A stretch of DNA of 64,000 nt from Methylophaga marina (GTDB lineage: Bacteria; Pseudomonadota; Gammaproteobacteria; Nitrosococcales; Methylophagaceae), in contig NZ_AP027741.1 in the NCBI RefSeq assembly GCF_030296755.1, forward strand, positions 1,923,475-1,987,474, in the 5' to 3' direction. The position numbers were made by a program, and so were the translations under genes. The notes under the pieces were generated by a model that saw nothing but the letters and a program-made list of their open reading frames with translations, did no database searches and was not told the origin of the DNA. Below, one piece after another: positions 26,441 through 36,492 of the stretch (its first letter is position 1; each line of letters opens with the position of its first letter).

Positions 26441-26923
26441 TCAGAAACTGTAACTCAAAATCAATGATTCTGCACCCGGATTATTTTCACCAATATTGCC
26501 ATTAGATAAATGATACAAGCCTAGACCAAGTCGGCTTTTATCATTGAATTGATACGCTAATTCGGCGCCTGTTCTAAACTCCATATCGTATCCTAAATCA
26601 ACGCCGCCACCTTGCTCGTAAGCAGCAATAGCGAAGTTAGGAGTGAGTATCCAGTTGGCATTAAGATAAATGTCATATCTCACACCAGCGTAGCCCCAAT
26701 AACCACCATCAGAAGTTAATGTTGCCCCAAGAGTAGGAATTAAACCAAAAATGGATGACTGCGGTGCAAAACGATACTCTACACCGACTTCAGCAGCGGT
26801 ATTATCGTCGAATACCTCAAAGGCACCTAGAGATAATGCGATTTGAGATTCTTGTTCTGCAAGAGCAATGGAGGGGAAAAGAAAGGCGAGAGCAATTGAA
26901 GCATAACGAAGATTTCTACTCAT
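26441..26923 (-). CDS. pagL: PagL-type lipid A 3-O-deacylase
   Basis: About 160 residues with a signal peptide ending ALA-EQE, then alternating outer-membrane beta-strands and a C-terminal Phe (SYSF). The catalytic triad motif is clear in YHLSNGNIGENNPGAESL. His, Ser (+2) and Glu (+14) have the same spacing as H126/S128/E140 of Pseudomonas PagL. The enzyme would remove the 3-O acyl chain from lipid A in the outer membrane. I prefer the internal ATG at 26923 to 26941 because it has a GGA site. Its end abuts the lpxL stop. Confidence 0.88.
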   Translation of the reverse strand: MSRNLRYASIALAFLFPSIALAEQESQIALSLGAFEVFDDNTAAEVGVEYRFAPQSSIFGLIPTLGATLTSDGGYWGYAGVRYDIYLNANWILTPNFAIAAYEQGGGVDLGYDMEFRTGAELAYQFNDKSRLGLGLYHLSNGNIGENNPGAESLILSYSF

Positions 26924-27000
26924 TGTCAGGTTCCATGACATATAAAATAAAAACGTTTTATATCATGCTGCTTATTTCGCAGGCAATAACTTCAGACATA

Positions 27001-27029
27001 AAAAAAGGCCACCGAAGTGACCTTTTTTT
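27001..27029 (-). terminator. Terminator of the rplM-rpsI operon
   Basis: On the minus strand a GGTCAC-TTCG-GTGGCC hairpin (one G-U pair) is followed by seven T. It lies 22 bases after the rpsI stop. Confidence 0.9.
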
Positions 27030-27051
27030 GATCCTGCAAAGCAGCCAACAA

Positions 27052-27441
27052 TTAACGTTTTGAGAACTGTGGACGTTTACGTGCTTTGTGAAGACCAATT
27101 TTCTTACGTTCAACGGCACGAGCATCACGAGTGATGAAGCCAGCTTTACGTAACTCTGCTTTTAATTCGTTGTCGTATTCGACCAATGCACGACTGATGC
27201 CGTGACGAATCGCGCCAGCTTGACCATTGTTACCACCGCCACGAACGGTGATTTTAAGGTCAAATTTTTCAAGCATGTCGACTAGCTCTAACGGCTGACG
27301 AACCACCATGCGAGAAGTTTCACGACCGAAATAATCTTCAAGTGTGCGAGTATTAATTGAAATGTTGCCGCTGCCTGGTTTCAGGAAAACTCGAGCTGTT
27401 GAGCTTTTGCGGCGACCTGTAGCGTAGTATGAATCTGCCAT
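27052..27441 (-). CDS. rpsI: 30S ribosomal protein S9
   Basis: A 129-residue S9 with the start [19 protein letters not shown] and the C-terminal [11 protein letters not shown] tail that reaches the P-site tRNA. The length is standard. It follows rplM by 12 bases, the conserved rplM-rpsI operon. Confidence 0.99.
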   Translation of the reverse strand: MADSYYATGRRKSSTARVFLKPGSGNISINTRTLEDYFGRETSRMVVRQPLELVDMLEKFDLKITVRGGGNNGQAGAIRHGISRALVEYDNELKAELRKAGFITRDARAVERKKIGLHKARKRPQFSKR

Positions 27442-27453
27442 GACAATATCCGA

Positions 27454-27882
27454 TTAGATTTCCAGCACTTTAGGCTGTTGAGCTGTGTGAGGGTGTTCTG
27501 CGCCAGCGTAAACTTTCAGTTTGCCGAACATTGCGCGACCCAGCGGGTTTTTAGGAAGCATACCTTTGACAGCCGTCTGGATAACACGCTCAGGTGCTTT
27601 ATCGAGTTGTTTCTCCAGCGAGATAGACTTGATACCACCGATATGACCTGTGTGGTGATAATAAATTTTATCTTTCATTTTGTTACCAGATACACGCAGT
27701 TTTTCAGCGTTGATAACAACAATGTAATCGCCAGTGTCGACATGTGGTGTGTAGATAGCTTTATGCTTTCCACGTAAACGACGTGCGATTTCAGTAGCCA
27801 TACGGCCTAATGTTTTGCCGTCAGCATCAATAACGAACCAGTCACGACGAACTTCTGCTGGTTTTGCACTTATGGTTTTCAT
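27454..27882 (-). CDS. rplM: 50S ribosomal protein L13
   Basis: A 142-residue L13 with [19 protein letters not shown] at the start, [18 protein letters not shown] and [20 protein letters not shown]. The length matches the E. coli protein. It is the first gene of the rplM-rpsI unit; its short leader shows no further recognisable element. Confidence 0.99.
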   Translation of the reverse strand: MKTISAKPAEVRRDWFVIDADGKTLGRMATEIARRLRGKHKAIYTPHVDTGDYIVVINAEKLRVSGNKMKDKIYYHHTGHIGGIKSISLEKQLDKAPERVIQTAVKGMLPKNPLGRAMFGKLKVYAGAEHPHTAQQPKVLEI

Positions 27883-27967
27883 CCGCGAGTTGCTCCTGAT
27901 AATTACGCAGGCGGGCTAAATAAAGAGGGAGAATATTACGCATTAAGGAAAAAGCTGTCAACCTTAT

Positions 27968-28783
27968 TTAAGTAAACAACCAAAACAATATTGCGCCAAG
28001 CACCAAACGATATATGACGAATGGCCACATCCCTATACGATCAAGCATTTTAAGAAATAAGAAAATACACAGATAGGCGCTAACGGCAGAAAATAATGCG
28101 CCAGCACATAAAGAAAACCAGTCTATCACAAGTTGTGACTCTATTAGTTCAATAATTTTCAATCCACCCGCTAGAACGATAACGGGGATAGACAATAAAA
28201 AGGAGAAACGTGCGGCAGCTTCACGCGTTAAACCAAGCATCAAGCCTGCTGTAATTGTAATTCCAGAGCGTGAAGTACCTGGAATAAGTGCAATCGCTTG
28301 AGCAATACCTATAAATAAAACATCAAACCAATTGAGTTTATTTTCACTTCGAATACGCTTTCCTCGCCAATCCGCCCAACCTAACAGTAAACCAAACACA
28401 ACAGTCGTAGTGGCTATGACAAGAGGACTACGTAAGCTGGTTTCAACCAAATCACCTAAAAGTAAGCCTGCCAAGCCAACAGGAATGGTGCCAAACAATA
28501 CTGCCCAAGCTAATTTGCTGTCCCCTACGGTTTGTTTTTGCGCAAGGGATTGAAACCAGTCAGCGATCAATGTTTTTATGGTCTGGCGAAAATAAATCAT
28601 GACAGCCAACAATGTGCCGACATGAACGGCCACATCAAAAGCAAGTCCTTGATCCTGCCAGTTAGCAATAATGGGTAATAAAATAAGGTGAGCTGAGCTG
28701 GAGATGGGCAAGAACTCAGTCAGACCTTGTAATAAGGCCAAGGCAATAATATGTAGCAAATCCATAGAGAAACTGTCGTCCAA
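27968..28783 (-). CDS. uppP: Undecaprenyl-diphosphate phosphatase (BacA type)
   Basis: A 271-residue membrane phosphatase with both signature blocks, GLTEFLPISSSAHL near the N-terminus and PGTSRSGITITAGLMLGL in the second half. It recycles undecaprenyl pyrophosphate for cell-wall synthesis. It is divergent from the large FAD/Fe-S gene. Confidence 0.96.
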   Translation of the reverse strand: MDDSFSMDLLHIIALALLQGLTEFLPISSSAHLILLPIIANWQDQGLAFDVAVHVGTLLAVMIYFRQTIKTLIADWFQSLAQKQTVGDSKLAWAVLFGTIPVGLAGLLLGDLVETSLRSPLVIATTTVVFGLLLGWADWRGKRIRSENKLNWFDVLFIGIAQAIALIPGTSRSGITITAGLMLGLTREAAARFSFLLSIPVIVLAGGLKIIELIESQLVIDWFSLCAGALFSAVSAYLCIFLFLKMLDRIGMWPFVIYRLVLGAILFWLFT

Positions 28784-28894
28784 AAGCGTAATTTAGAAAA
28801 GGCTTATTTTATGTGGGTCATATTATAGTCGCGCCCGTGTTAAAATTGCCGCTCTTAAAATCACTCTTATTTAGAAAGAGGCTTATCAGTCAAC

Positions 28895-31800
28895 ATGTCT
28901 AACCGAATTCGCGAGATTCCGTACAACTATACCTCATTTTCTGATCGTGAAATCGTCATTCGTTTCCTAGGGGAACCAATGTGGGAGGTTTTGCAGCAGC
29001 TAAGTGAGCAGCGCAAAACTGGCCGCTCAGCAAAAATGCTGTTTGAAGTATTAGGTGATATGTGGGTCATTCAACGTAACCCATTTATTCAGGATGATTT
29101 AGTTGAAAACCAAAAACGCTGGGGCTCACTTCGTCATGCTTTGCATCATCGATTGGACCAAATTCGCAATCGCGCTGAAGAAAATAACAATGAATTGGCT
29201 TTACAGCTGGAGAAAAGTGCTCGACAAGCTGTAGAACGCTTCGAACGTAACTTATTAAGCACTGCTGAGCGTAGAAAAATGGTGATGCGTCGTTTATCGA
29301 AAACGACAAAAAAACACAATATCCAGTTTGACGGTCTGGCACGTGTTTCCCACGTCACTGATGCGACCGACTGGCGTGTTGAATATCCACTTGCGGTAGT
29401 CACGCCCGATTCAGAAGAAGAGATGGCAAAAATTATTGCTGCCTGTATCGACCTAGGTCTGACAGTCATTCCGCGTGGTGGCGGTACTGGTTATACCGGT
29501 GGTGCTATTCCATTAACGGCAGAGAGTGTTGTCGTCAACACCGAAAAACTGGAAGGATTAGGTGATGTTGTTTACCGCCATATTCCTGGTCGTGAAGAAA
29601 AAGTACCAACCGTCCGCGCTGAAGCGGGCGTGGTCACACGCCGCGTATCTGATTTAGCCGATCGTAATGGATTAGTGTTTGCTGTTGATCCCACCTCGCA
29701 AGATGCCTCGACTATCGGTGGTAATGTCGCGATGAATGCAGGCGGTAAAAAAGCGGTTATGTGGGGCACGGCGCTCGACAATCTGCTCTCATGGAGAATG
29801 GTGACGCCGGATGCTACCTGGATGGAAGTCGAACGGCTTAATCATAATCTGAGCAAAATTCATGATATCGAGTTCGCTGAGTTCAAAGTAACGCGTTTTC
29901 AACCGGACGGTAAAACGGTTATTGGCGAACCCGAGGTGATGAAAATTCCAGCCAAAGAGTTACGAAAAATTGGCTTAGGGAAAGATGTCACCAATAAATT
30001 CCTTGGTGGTTTGCCGGGCATACAAAAAGAAGGCTGTGATGGCTTAATCACGTCTTCGGTTTTTGTTCTGCACCGCATGCCGGATTATATCCGTACCGTT
30101 TGTCTGGAGTTTTTTGGTAACGATCTGAGTAAAGCTGTGCCAGCAATTGTGGAGACGAAAGACTATCTCGACAATAACAAAAACGTGCTGCTGGCAGGGA
30201 TGGAGCATCTTGATGAGCGCTATGTCAAAGCGGTTGACTATTCAACTAAAGCCCCACGCTCTGTCGCACCGAAGATGGTCTTGCTGATTGATGTGGTTGG
30301 TGATGATGAAGATGCGGTAGCAGAAGCATGCTCTGAAGTGGTTCGACTGGCTAATGCCCGTGATGGTGAAGGTTTTGTGGCTGCCAGTCCTGAAGCTCGC
30401 AAGCGTTTTTGGGCTGACCGTTCACGGACTGCAGCGATTGCGCGTCATACTAACGCCTTCAAAATTAACGAAGATGTGGTTATTCCTCTGGACCGCTTGG
30501 CTGAATACAACGACGGTATTGAACGTATCAATATTGTTCAGTCCACACGCAATAAGCTGAAAACAGCAAAAGCCGTGAAAACGTATTTGAGTTCTAATCC
30601 AAAAGAACTGAAAGACTGTGGCAATAAAGATTTGGGTGATAGCGCTGAAAACGATGCCATCGTGAATTCCAAGAATGAAGCCGCATGTAAACATGTTGAT
30701 GTGGTCATGGCTCGCTGGCAGAAAATATTAGATAGTCTGGATACACCTGCTGTTGAGCTGGCTGACTTACTATCGGATACAGCAAAAGCAAATATCGTTG
30801 ATGGCGATACCTTATTTGATGTACTGCAACGTCGTGATTTACGCATTTCATATCGCGAGGAAATGGAAAAACCCTTAAAAGAGTTATTCCAGGGACAAGC
30901 GCTGAGTGTATTAAGGAATAAACTGGATAGTATTCACAAAGAAAACCGTTCAGGCCGTTTATTTGTCGCCACGCATATGCATGCTGGTGATGGTAATGTT
31001 CACACAAATATTCCGGTTAACTCCAATGACTATGAAATGATGCATGATGCTGAAGGTATTGTGGATGAAGTCATGGAGCTGGCATCACGACTGGGTGGTG
31101 TTATTTCTGGTGAGCACGGTATAGGACTGACCAAAATGCAGTATCTGGATAAAGCCACGATCGATGCATTTGCTGGTTATAAACAGAAAGTCGACCCGAA
31201 CGGTCATTTCAATGCGGGTAAATTATTGGCAGGCTCTGGTCTGGATAATGCCTACACACCGTCATTGCGTTTGTTAGAACAGGAAGCTTTGATTCTTGAA
31301 GCCAGTGATCTGGGTGACATCAACAATGATATTAAAGATTGTCTGAGATGCGGTAAATGTAAACCTGAGTGTACAACACACGTGCCTCGAGCCAACTTGC
31401 TGTATTCACCACGAAATAAGATTCTTGGTACTGGTTTGATTATTGAAGCCTTCCTGTACGAAGAACAAACACGTCGTGGTATCTCTGTACGTCACTTTGA
31501 AGAAATGAATGATGTGGCGGACCACTGTACGGTGTGTCATCGTTGTCTGAACCCTTGTCCGGTCAATATCGACTTTGGTGATGTCAGTATTAAGTTACGC
31601 GAAGTGCTGAAGAAACAAGGCAAACGTCGACCCAATATTGGTACCTGGACGTCAATGGCGTATCTGAATGCGACTGATCCACTCACCGTGAAAATCATGC
31701 GTAAAACCATGATCGAATGGGGGTATCAGGCTCAGAAAATGGCACATGGTGTTGCCAAAACGCTGGGCTTATTGGGAAGTAAGAAAAAACGACCCATGCC

Positions 31801-32752
31801 GACGACGGGTAAAACGCCGATTCGTGAGCAAGTCGTTCATTTCATGAAAAAACCGATGCCAACTGGCTTACCAACGCAAACAACACGTGCGATGTTGGGG
31901 GTCGAAGATGAGAAGATGATCCCGATTCTCCGTGACCCGAAAAAGGTCAATGATGAATCAGATGCGGTGTTCTATTTCCCTGGTTGTGGTTCTGAGCGCT
32001 TGTTCAGTCAGGTAGGCTTGGCTACTTTAGCTATGCTCTACGAAGTGGGCACTGAAACAGTACTTCCACCAGGCTATCTATGCTGTGGTTACCCACAAGC
32101 ATCAACGGGTGATCAGGAAAAAGCGACATCGATTTCGACATCAAACCAGGTATTATTCCATCGTCTGGCTAATACACTGAATTATATGGATATTAAGACG
32201 GTTATTGTGTCTTGTGGTACCTGTATGGATCAATTGCTGAAGTATCAGTTTGAAGCGATCTTCCCTGGCTGTCGTCTGTTGGATATTCACGAATACCTGA
32301 TGGAAAAAGGTGTGAAACTGGAAGGTGTGGAAGGAGTACAGTATATGTACCATGATCCTTGTCATACACCAATGAAAACCTATCAGCCGACTTCGGTAGC
32401 GAGCACATTGATGGGACAAGATGTGGCATTGAATGACCGTTGCTGTGGTGAAGCCGGCTCGTTTGCTGTGGCGCGTCCAGATATTGCGACTCAGGTGCGT
32501 TTCCGTAAAGAAGAGGAAATCACTAAAGGGATTCAGGATCTGACTGGTCAGGATAAAGCGAAAAATGGCAATGTAAAAATGCTGACCTCATGTCCTGCCT
32601 GTCAACAAGGTCTGAGCCGTTATAGTGAAGATACTGGGATTGATACTGACTACATCGTCGTGGAAATTGCCAAGCACCTGAAAGGGGATAACTGGCATAA
32701 AGACTTTATCGACAGTGTGAAACAAGGTGGTATCGAACGCGTCTTACTTTAA
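28895..32752 (+). CDS. Large FAD/Fe-S oxidoreductase (DUF3683, GlcD-like and CCG domains)
   Basis: A 1285-residue three-part enzyme. An N-terminal DUF3683-type segment ([24 protein letters not shown]) comes first. An FAD-binding GlcD/lactate dehydrogenase domain follows ([17 protein letters not shown] near 190; [14 protein letters not shown] near 695; [13 protein letters not shown] near 733). Two 4Fe-4S motifs come next, [11 protein letters not shown] near 814 and [12 protein letters not shown] near 876. Last is a C-terminal heterodisulfide-reductase-like CCG region (PGCGSERLF near 1028, CCGYPQAS near 1063, CCGEAGSF near 1181). It probably oxidises a 2-hydroxy acid, delivering electrons via Fe-S to a membrane carrier. 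The substrate is unknown. Confidence 0.88.
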   Translation: MSNRIREIPYNYTSFSDREIVIRFLGEPMWEVLQQLSEQRKTGRSAKMLFEVLGDMWVIQRNPFIQDDLVENQKRWGSLRHALHHRLDQIRNRAEENNNELALQLEKSARQAVERFERNLLSTAERRKMVMRRLSKTTKKHNIQFDGLARVSHVTDATDWRVEYPLAVVTPDSEEEMAKIIAACIDLGLTVIPRGGGTGYTGGAIPLTAESVVVNTEKLEGLGDVVYRHIPGREEKVPTVRAEAGVVTRRVSDLADRNGLVFAVDPTSQDASTIGGNVAMNAGGKKAVMWGTALDNLLSWRMVTPDATWMEVERLNHNLSKIHDIEFAEFKVTRFQPDGKTVIGEPEVMKIPAKELRKIGLGKDVTNKFLGGLPGIQKEGCDGLITSSVFVLHRMPDYIRTVCLEFFGNDLSKAVPAIVETKDYLDNNKNVLLAGMEHLDERYVKAVDYSTKAPRSVAPKMVLLIDVVGDDEDAVAEACSEVVRLANARDGEGFVAASPEARKRFWADRSRTAAIARHTNAFKINEDVVIPLDRLAEYNDGIERINIVQSTRNKLKTAKAVKTYLSSNPKELKDCGNKDLGDSAENDAIVNSKNEAACKHVDVVMARWQKILDSLDTPAVELADLLSDTAKANIVDGDTLFDVLQRRDLRISYREEMEKPLKELFQGQALSVLRNKLDSIHKENRSGRLFVATHMHAGDGNVHTNIPVNSNDYEMMHDAEGIVDEVMELASRLGGVISGEHGIGLTKMQYLDKATIDAFAGYKQKVDPNGHFNAGKLLAGSGLDNAYTPSLRLLEQEALILEASDLGDINNDIKDCLRCGKCKPECTTHVPRANLLYSPRNKILGTGLIIEAFLYEEQTRRGISVRHFEEMNDVADHCTVCHRCLNPCPVNIDFGDVSIKLREVLKKQGKRRPNIGTWTSMAYLNATDPLTVKIMRKTMIEWGYQAQKMAHGVAKTLGLLGSKKKRPMPTTGKTPIREQVVHFMKKPMPTGLPTQTTRAMLGVEDEKMIPILRDPKKVNDESDAVFYFPGCGSERLFSQVGLATLAMLYEVGTETVLPPGYLCCGYPQASTGDQEKATSISTSNQVLFHRLANTLNYMDIKTVIVSCGTCMDQLLKYQFEAIFPGCRLLDIHEYLMEKGVKLEGVEGVQYMYHDPCHTPMKTYQPTSVASTLMGQDVALNDRCCGEAGSFAVARPDIATQVRFRKEEEITKGIQDLTGQDKAKNGNVKMLTSCPACQQGLSRYSEDTGIDTDYIVVEIAKHLKGDNWHKDFIDSVKQGGIERVLL

Positions 32753-32770
32753 TGTGTGATGACATAACCA

Positions 32771-32800
32771 AAAAAAGGGAGCAATTGCTCCCTTTTTTGT
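32771..32800 (+). terminator. Bidirectional terminator
   Basis: A perfect palindrome: A-run, GGGAGC-AATT-GCTCCC, T-run. It serves the FAD/Fe-S gene from the left and the convergent HopJ-like gene from the right. Confidence 0.93.
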
Positions 32801-32816
32801 TTTTGCCGGGTGAATA

Positions 32817-33161
32817 TTAAAGAGCAGTTAATGGATCGCCTTCAAAGATGACACCATCCCAACCCGTCTTCATAAAATGACGGATATTTTGATGATCATC
32901 ACCTGTTGGGTTAGCTAATACATCCTCTCGATAATACTTACCAAAGCAAGCCAAAGTGTCGTCAACGCTTAGCGAATGCTTTTTGCCAAATCCAAGAATT
33001 TTGCATGAGCCGTTATTTTGTCCGGCTTCATTCGTGGTTCCACCATTTTTAAATGCGGTAGGCGTAAAGACATAATTTGCATCGATGACCGACATTGTGT
33101 CTTCAAACTCTATACTTTCTGGTTGAGTTTTTAATTGCGTGATAAAAGACTGCAATTCCAT
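32817..33161 (-). CDS. HopJ-family protein
   Basis: About 114 residues from the ATG at 33161, which has GGAG eight bases upstream. The longer frame adds 33 unconserved residues. The family pattern is strong: SIEFEDTMSVIDANYVFTPT, NEAGQNNGSCKILGFG, LACFGKYYREDVLANP and DHQNIRHFMKTGWDGV. The family is named after a Pseudomonas syringae effector but occurs widely in free-living bacteria. There is no secretion context here, so a housekeeping role is more likely. Function is unknown. Confidence 0.88.
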   Translation of the reverse strand: MELQSFITQLKTQPESIEFEDTMSVIDANYVFTPTAFKNGGTTNEAGQNNGSCKILGFGKKHSLSVDDTLACFGKYYREDVLANPTGDDHQNIRHFMKTGWDGVIFEGDPLTAL

Positions 33162-33332
33162 ATTATCTCCATTGTTCATTAATAAATCGGGTGAAATTTT
33201 CTCTAATTTGGTGCTCTGATCTAACTTAATTAAGGTCGGTATAGTCTCTTTCATAGCCATCTGTCATGGCTTGTATATTTGAATCCGGGCACTGTATCAG
33301 AGACGCTGTAAGAGCGTCATACCACTCATGTT

Positions 33333-33707
33333 TCAATTGGATTCTTTTATACGAGAAAGACAAGCTAACAGAACCAGCCCTATGACAAACAACATGAGCT
33401 GTAACCAGACATGACCCCAGACAGCACCGATTGAAATAGCAAAAGACAAAACGACAATTAGATATACTTTCTTTTTTACATCACGACGCATGCTATGCGT
33501 GTGTTGCCACTGCTTCAAAGGGGGACCAAACCACTTATGATCGAGCAGCATTTGGTGAAAACGAGGTGAGCTTTCAGCAAAACATCCCAGCGCTAAAATC
33601 AGAAAAATCGTGGTTGGCATCAAAGGTAAAATAACGCCAATGATGCCAAGACTGACAAACATCCAACCCAAGCAGATTAAAATGAGATGTTTGATGCGTG
33701 TCTTCAT
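33333..33707 (-). CDS. YbaN/DUF454-family inner membrane protein
   Basis: About 124 residues from the ATG at 33707, with three hydrophobic helices. The family core is GIIGVILPLMPTTIFLILALGCFAESSPRFH, followed by DHKWFGPPLKQW. The longer frame overlaps the upstream EfpL gene in another frame and is not needed. The start follows the efpL stop by 10 bases, so the two are probably cotranscribed. Function is unknown. Confidence 0.88.
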   Translation of the reverse strand: MKTRIKHLILICLGWMFVSLGIIGVILPLMPTTIFLILALGCFAESSPRFHQMLLDHKWFGPPLKQWQHTHSMRRDVKKKVYLIVVLSFAISIGAVWGHVWLQLMLFVIGLVLLACLSRIKESN

Positions 33708-33717
33708 ATTGCCCGGT

Positions 33718-34284
33718 TTACGCTCTCGACATAAATTTACCTGTGTCAGTATTGACCCGGATAATTTCACCATTCTCGATATACTCTGGCACTTGAACTT
33801 CCAGTCCTGTTGATAATGTGGCTGGTTTAGTTCGCGCCGCAGCAGTAGCACCTTTTATACCCGGTGAAGTTTCAACGATAGTCAATGACACCGCGGCTGG
33901 CAACTCAATAGCAACGAGTTGTTGTTCTAATAAAACCGCCACAATATTGTCCAAGCCATCATGAATAAAGCCTAGCGCATCTTCAATATCAGCAGCATTA
34001 ATCGCATATTGTTCATAGCTTTCGTTATTCATGAAAATATAACTGTCACCATCCTGATAAGAGAACTGCACTAGCAGACGCTCACAGTCGACTTCTTTAA
34101 GGAAGTCCTCCCCTTTGAAAGATTCATCACGTTTTTGTTTGGTTTTAAGATGGTTAAAACGAACTTTATAAAGTGTGGATGCGCCGCGTGAAGATGGGTT
34201 ACGAATATCAATATCCTTAACAACATAAGGCTCATCATGCACTTCGACTACCATTCCACGTTTAAGATCACTGGCCTTGGGCAT
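33718..34284 (-). CDS. efpL: EfpL (YeiP), elongation factor P-like protein
   Basis: A 188-residue three-domain EF-P family protein. The domain I loop reads DIDIRNPSSRGASTLYK with Arg33 at its tip, and the C-terminal half carries ETSPGIKGATAAARTKPATLSTGL. This is the YeiP/EfpL pattern rather than canonical EF-P, which has a modifiable Lys or Arg in a PGKG/PGRG-type loop. EfpL helps ribosomes through proline-rich and other difficult motifs. The usual default label would be efp. Confidence 0.9.
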   Translation of the reverse strand: MPKASDLKRGMVVEVHDEPYVVKDIDIRNPSSRGASTLYKVRFNHLKTKQKRDESFKGEDFLKEVDCERLLVQFSYQDGDSYIFMNNESYEQYAINAADIEDALGFIHDGLDNIVAVLLEQQLVAIELPAAVSLTIVETSPGIKGATAAARTKPATLSTGLEVQVPEYIENGEIIRVNTDTGKFMSRA

Positions 34285-34442
34285 ATTTTTGTTCCGGTTA
34301 TCATAGAAAAATCCGCATTATACGTTACCCAAGTCACAGCGGAATGCGTCTTCATCTAGAAGTCATTAAAGCAAATCGGCGTTATTGCGGCTTTACGTTA
34401 GAATGTTACCTATTGTTTATCGATAATTAAAAAGGAACATGA

Positions 34443-35360
34443 ATGGCAATTCAGTGGTATCCCGGCCATATGCACAAAGCCAGTAAAGAAATAAAAGAGA
34501 TTCTGCCTCAGGTGGATCTGATTATTGAAGTGCTGGATGCCCGAATTCCTTTCAGTAGCCAGAATCCTATGCTGGCAGAGATTCGCAAGGATAAACCTTG
34601 CATCAAATTATTAAATAAATTTGATCTCGCGGATGTTTCTCTCACTGAGCGCTGGCAGCAGTATTTTGAACAACAGAGTCATACCAAGACATTAACCATG
34701 GTGGCTCAGCAATATGACGGTATCGCTGATTTGCTTACACTATGTAGAAATATGGTGCCAGCAAAAGCAGAAGCGGGTAGACCAATCAATACGATGATTA
34801 TGGGGATTCCCAATGTGGGAAAATCAACATTGATTAATAGCCTGGCCGGTAGGCAAATTGCTAAGACAGGAAATGAACCTGCTATCACCAAAATGCAGCA
34901 GCGGATTCGCCTGGAGCAAGGTGTCGTTTTGCATGATACCCCTGGCGTGTTATGGCCAAACCTAGAAAATCCTCATGGCGGCTATCGTTTGGCAGTCACA
35001 GGTGCAATCAAAGAAACAGCAATTGATAATGATGATATTGCTTTATATGCCGTTGAATATCTAATGAAAGCCTATCCGGCTCAACTCAAAGAACGATTTG
35101 GCTTGTCTGAACTTTCAGAGCATGCACTTGAAAACATGGAAACTATCGGCACAAAACGCGGGTGTTTACGATCTGGTGGCCGAGTGGACTTAGATCGCGC
35201 AGCGAAAATTATTCTGACAGAGTTAAGAGCCGGTATGTTGGGTAGGATAACGATGGAAACACCTGAGATGATTGAAGCTGAATGGCAACAGGTTTTAGTG
35301 GCTCGGGAAGAAAAAGCAGCAAAAAAAGCAGCCAGAAAAAATAATAGAAAGAAGAGATAA
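34443..35360 (+). CDS. ylqF: YlqF/RbgA-type ribosome biogenesis GTPase
   Basis: A 305-residue circularly permuted GTPase. G4 (NKFDLAD) comes before G1 (GIPNVGKSTLIN) and G3 (DTPGVLWP). The N-terminal IQWYPGHMHKASKEI is diagnostic. The C-terminus ends in a basic tail (KKAARKNNRKKR). The family acts in late 50S assembly. An AAGGAAC site precedes the ATG. Confidence 0.95.
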   Translation: MAIQWYPGHMHKASKEIKEILPQVDLIIEVLDARIPFSSQNPMLAEIRKDKPCIKLLNKFDLADVSLTERWQQYFEQQSHTKTLTMVAQQYDGIADLLTLCRNMVPAKAEAGRPINTMIMGIPNVGKSTLINSLAGRQIAKTGNEPAITKMQQRIRLEQGVVLHDTPGVLWPNLENPHGGYRLAVTGAIKETAIDNDDIALYAVEYLMKAYPAQLKERFGLSELSEHALENMETIGTKRGCLRSGGRVDLDRAAKIILTELRAGMLGRITMETPEMIEAEWQQVLVAREEKAAKKAARKNNRKKR

Positions 35361-35414
35361 GCGACGTCTGTTGAATCACATAGGCATCGCTTACAAATAA
35401 TAGGAGAACGACCT

Positions 35415-35936
35415 ATGATGCGTTTATTAACAAGCATACTGTCTTTATCTTTATTGGTGGCCTGTAGTTATATGTCACCCTCGATAAAACCACCGGCAGA
35501 GGGGGATCTATCACTTCAACAAGTCGCTATGGATATTCAGGCTAATAGCGGTAAACGTGTACGTTGGGGAGGCAAAATTATTGCCGTCGAGAACACCGAC
35601 CAACAATCAGAAATACTGGTTGTCCAGTTTCCTCTTAATCGTGCTGGACGACCTGATGATAGCCTTAACAGCGATGGTCGGTTTTATGTGCGGAGTGCCA
35701 ACTTTCTTGATCCGGAAGTTTACAAACCAGATAGTTTTATTACCGTTTTAGGGCAGGTCGTTGACGAGAAAAAAATGACCGTTGATCAAAAGCAACTCAC
35801 TTTACCTGTGATTCAATTACTCAAAGATCAGCGTTGGCCTGCCAATAATTCCGTTTCAGGTCTGCCATATAACCCTAAACATGACTGGCCATTTGTCGGT
35901 TATGGCTACTATGGAACGGGATCCTACTCCCCATAA
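35415..35936 (+). CDS. Slp-family outer membrane lipoprotein
   Basis: A 173-residue lipoprotein with lipobox LSLLVACSYMS (Cys about 17). It shows the Slp pattern: GKRVRWGGKIIAVEN, YVRSANFLDPEVYKPDSFITVLGQV and a C-terminal WPFVGYGYYG. Slp/YeaY proteins respond to starvation or acid in E. coli. There are two tandem ATGs (35415, 35418) with a TAGGAG site upstream. Confidence 0.9.
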   Translation: MMRLLTSILSLSLLVACSYMSPSIKPPAEGDLSLQQVAMDIQANSGKRVRWGGKIIAVENTDQQSEILVVQFPLNRAGRPDDSLNSDGRFYVRSANFLDPEVYKPDSFITVLGQVVDEKKMTVDQKQLTLPVIQLLKDQRWPANNSVSGLPYNPKHDWPFVGYGYYGTGSYSP

Positions 35937-35963
35937 AAAAACCAAGTGAAATCTATTTAATTA

Positions 35964-35985
35964 AATAAGAATGATTTGCATTTAG
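35964..35985 (+). promoter_or_regulatory. fur box: Possible Fur box upstream of small-ORF trio
   Basis: AATAAGAATGATTTGCATT matches the classical 19-base Fur consensus at 10 of 19 places. In reverse it reads as the GCAAATCATTCTTATT form common in real Fur sites. It lies 50 bases before the first small gene. The match is moderate. Confidence 0.5.
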
Positions 35986-36034
35986 ATTTAAATGTATCTA
36001 TACTCATCTCCACATTGTCAGGACGAGGTGAGTT

Positions 36035-36223
36035 ATGAAAACGGCACAATTTAATACACATGGAAGACACAGCATTCATCTGGCATTTGATGAGACGACA
36101 CTTGAAACCCTAATCCGCGAAGGTAAGCTCCACGCAGCAGACTTTAATTGCCTGGATAGAAGCTCAAAGAAAACAGTTTGGAATATGTTGCTATCTGCAG
36201 CAGCAAGGAAATTACAATCATGA
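36035..36223 (+). CDS. Small unknown protein, first of iron-linked trio
   Basis: A 62-residue soluble-looking protein, MKTAQFNTHGRHSIHLAF..., ending in a basic helix (KKTVWNMLLSAAARKLQS). It has a single Cys (FNCLD). An AGGTGAG ribosome site supports the ATG. Its TGA overlaps the ATG of the next gene (ATGA), which suggests translational coupling. I do not recognise the family. Position between a possible and a strong Fur box and upstream of a FecA-like receptor suggests an iron-related or regulatory role. Confidence 0.7.
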   Translation: MKTAQFNTHGRHSIHLAFDETTLETLIREGKLHAADFNCLDRSSKKTVWNMLLSAAARKLQS

Positions 36224-36474
36224 ATATGCCACTTAGTCGACTCGAGTGGCAGCGTGATTGTCTGTTAGTCGCCATCAAGGAACTGGTGGCTTACTATCAA
36301 CTTAGCCCATCAGCATGCTTGGCATTACAAATAAGCCGTAACTACCGTTTGTTGATCACACAAGACGATCGTCTTTCTATCAAAACACTTTGGCAATCTT
36401 ATGCGAAGAGTTGGTGGGATGTTTACTGTCGTCACCGGAACCTCAAGCAGCGCACAGCATTTTCCTTTTCTTAA
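36220..36474 (+). CDS. Small unknown protein, second of iron-linked trio
   Basis: An 84-residue protein starting MNMPLSRLEWQRD from an ATG overlapping the previous stop codon; a longer frame from 36178 exists but is less likely. It contains SRNYRLLITQDDRLSIKTLW, which loosely resembles the YRLxxTxxxKLIL core of HemP-type hemin uptake proteins. The resemblance is weak. It is rich in Trp and basic residues towards the C-terminus. Function is unknown. Confidence 0.65.
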   Translation: MNMPLSRLEWQRDCLLVAIKELVAYYQLSPSACLALQISRNYRLLITQDDRLSIKTLWQSYAKSWWDVYCRHRNLKQRTAFSFS

Positions 36475-36492
36475 CATTTTAACGGAGTCATC

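Noticed and set aside
27478..27777. Plus-strand 99-codon ORF
   Set aside because: It lies fully within rplM on the opposite strand.
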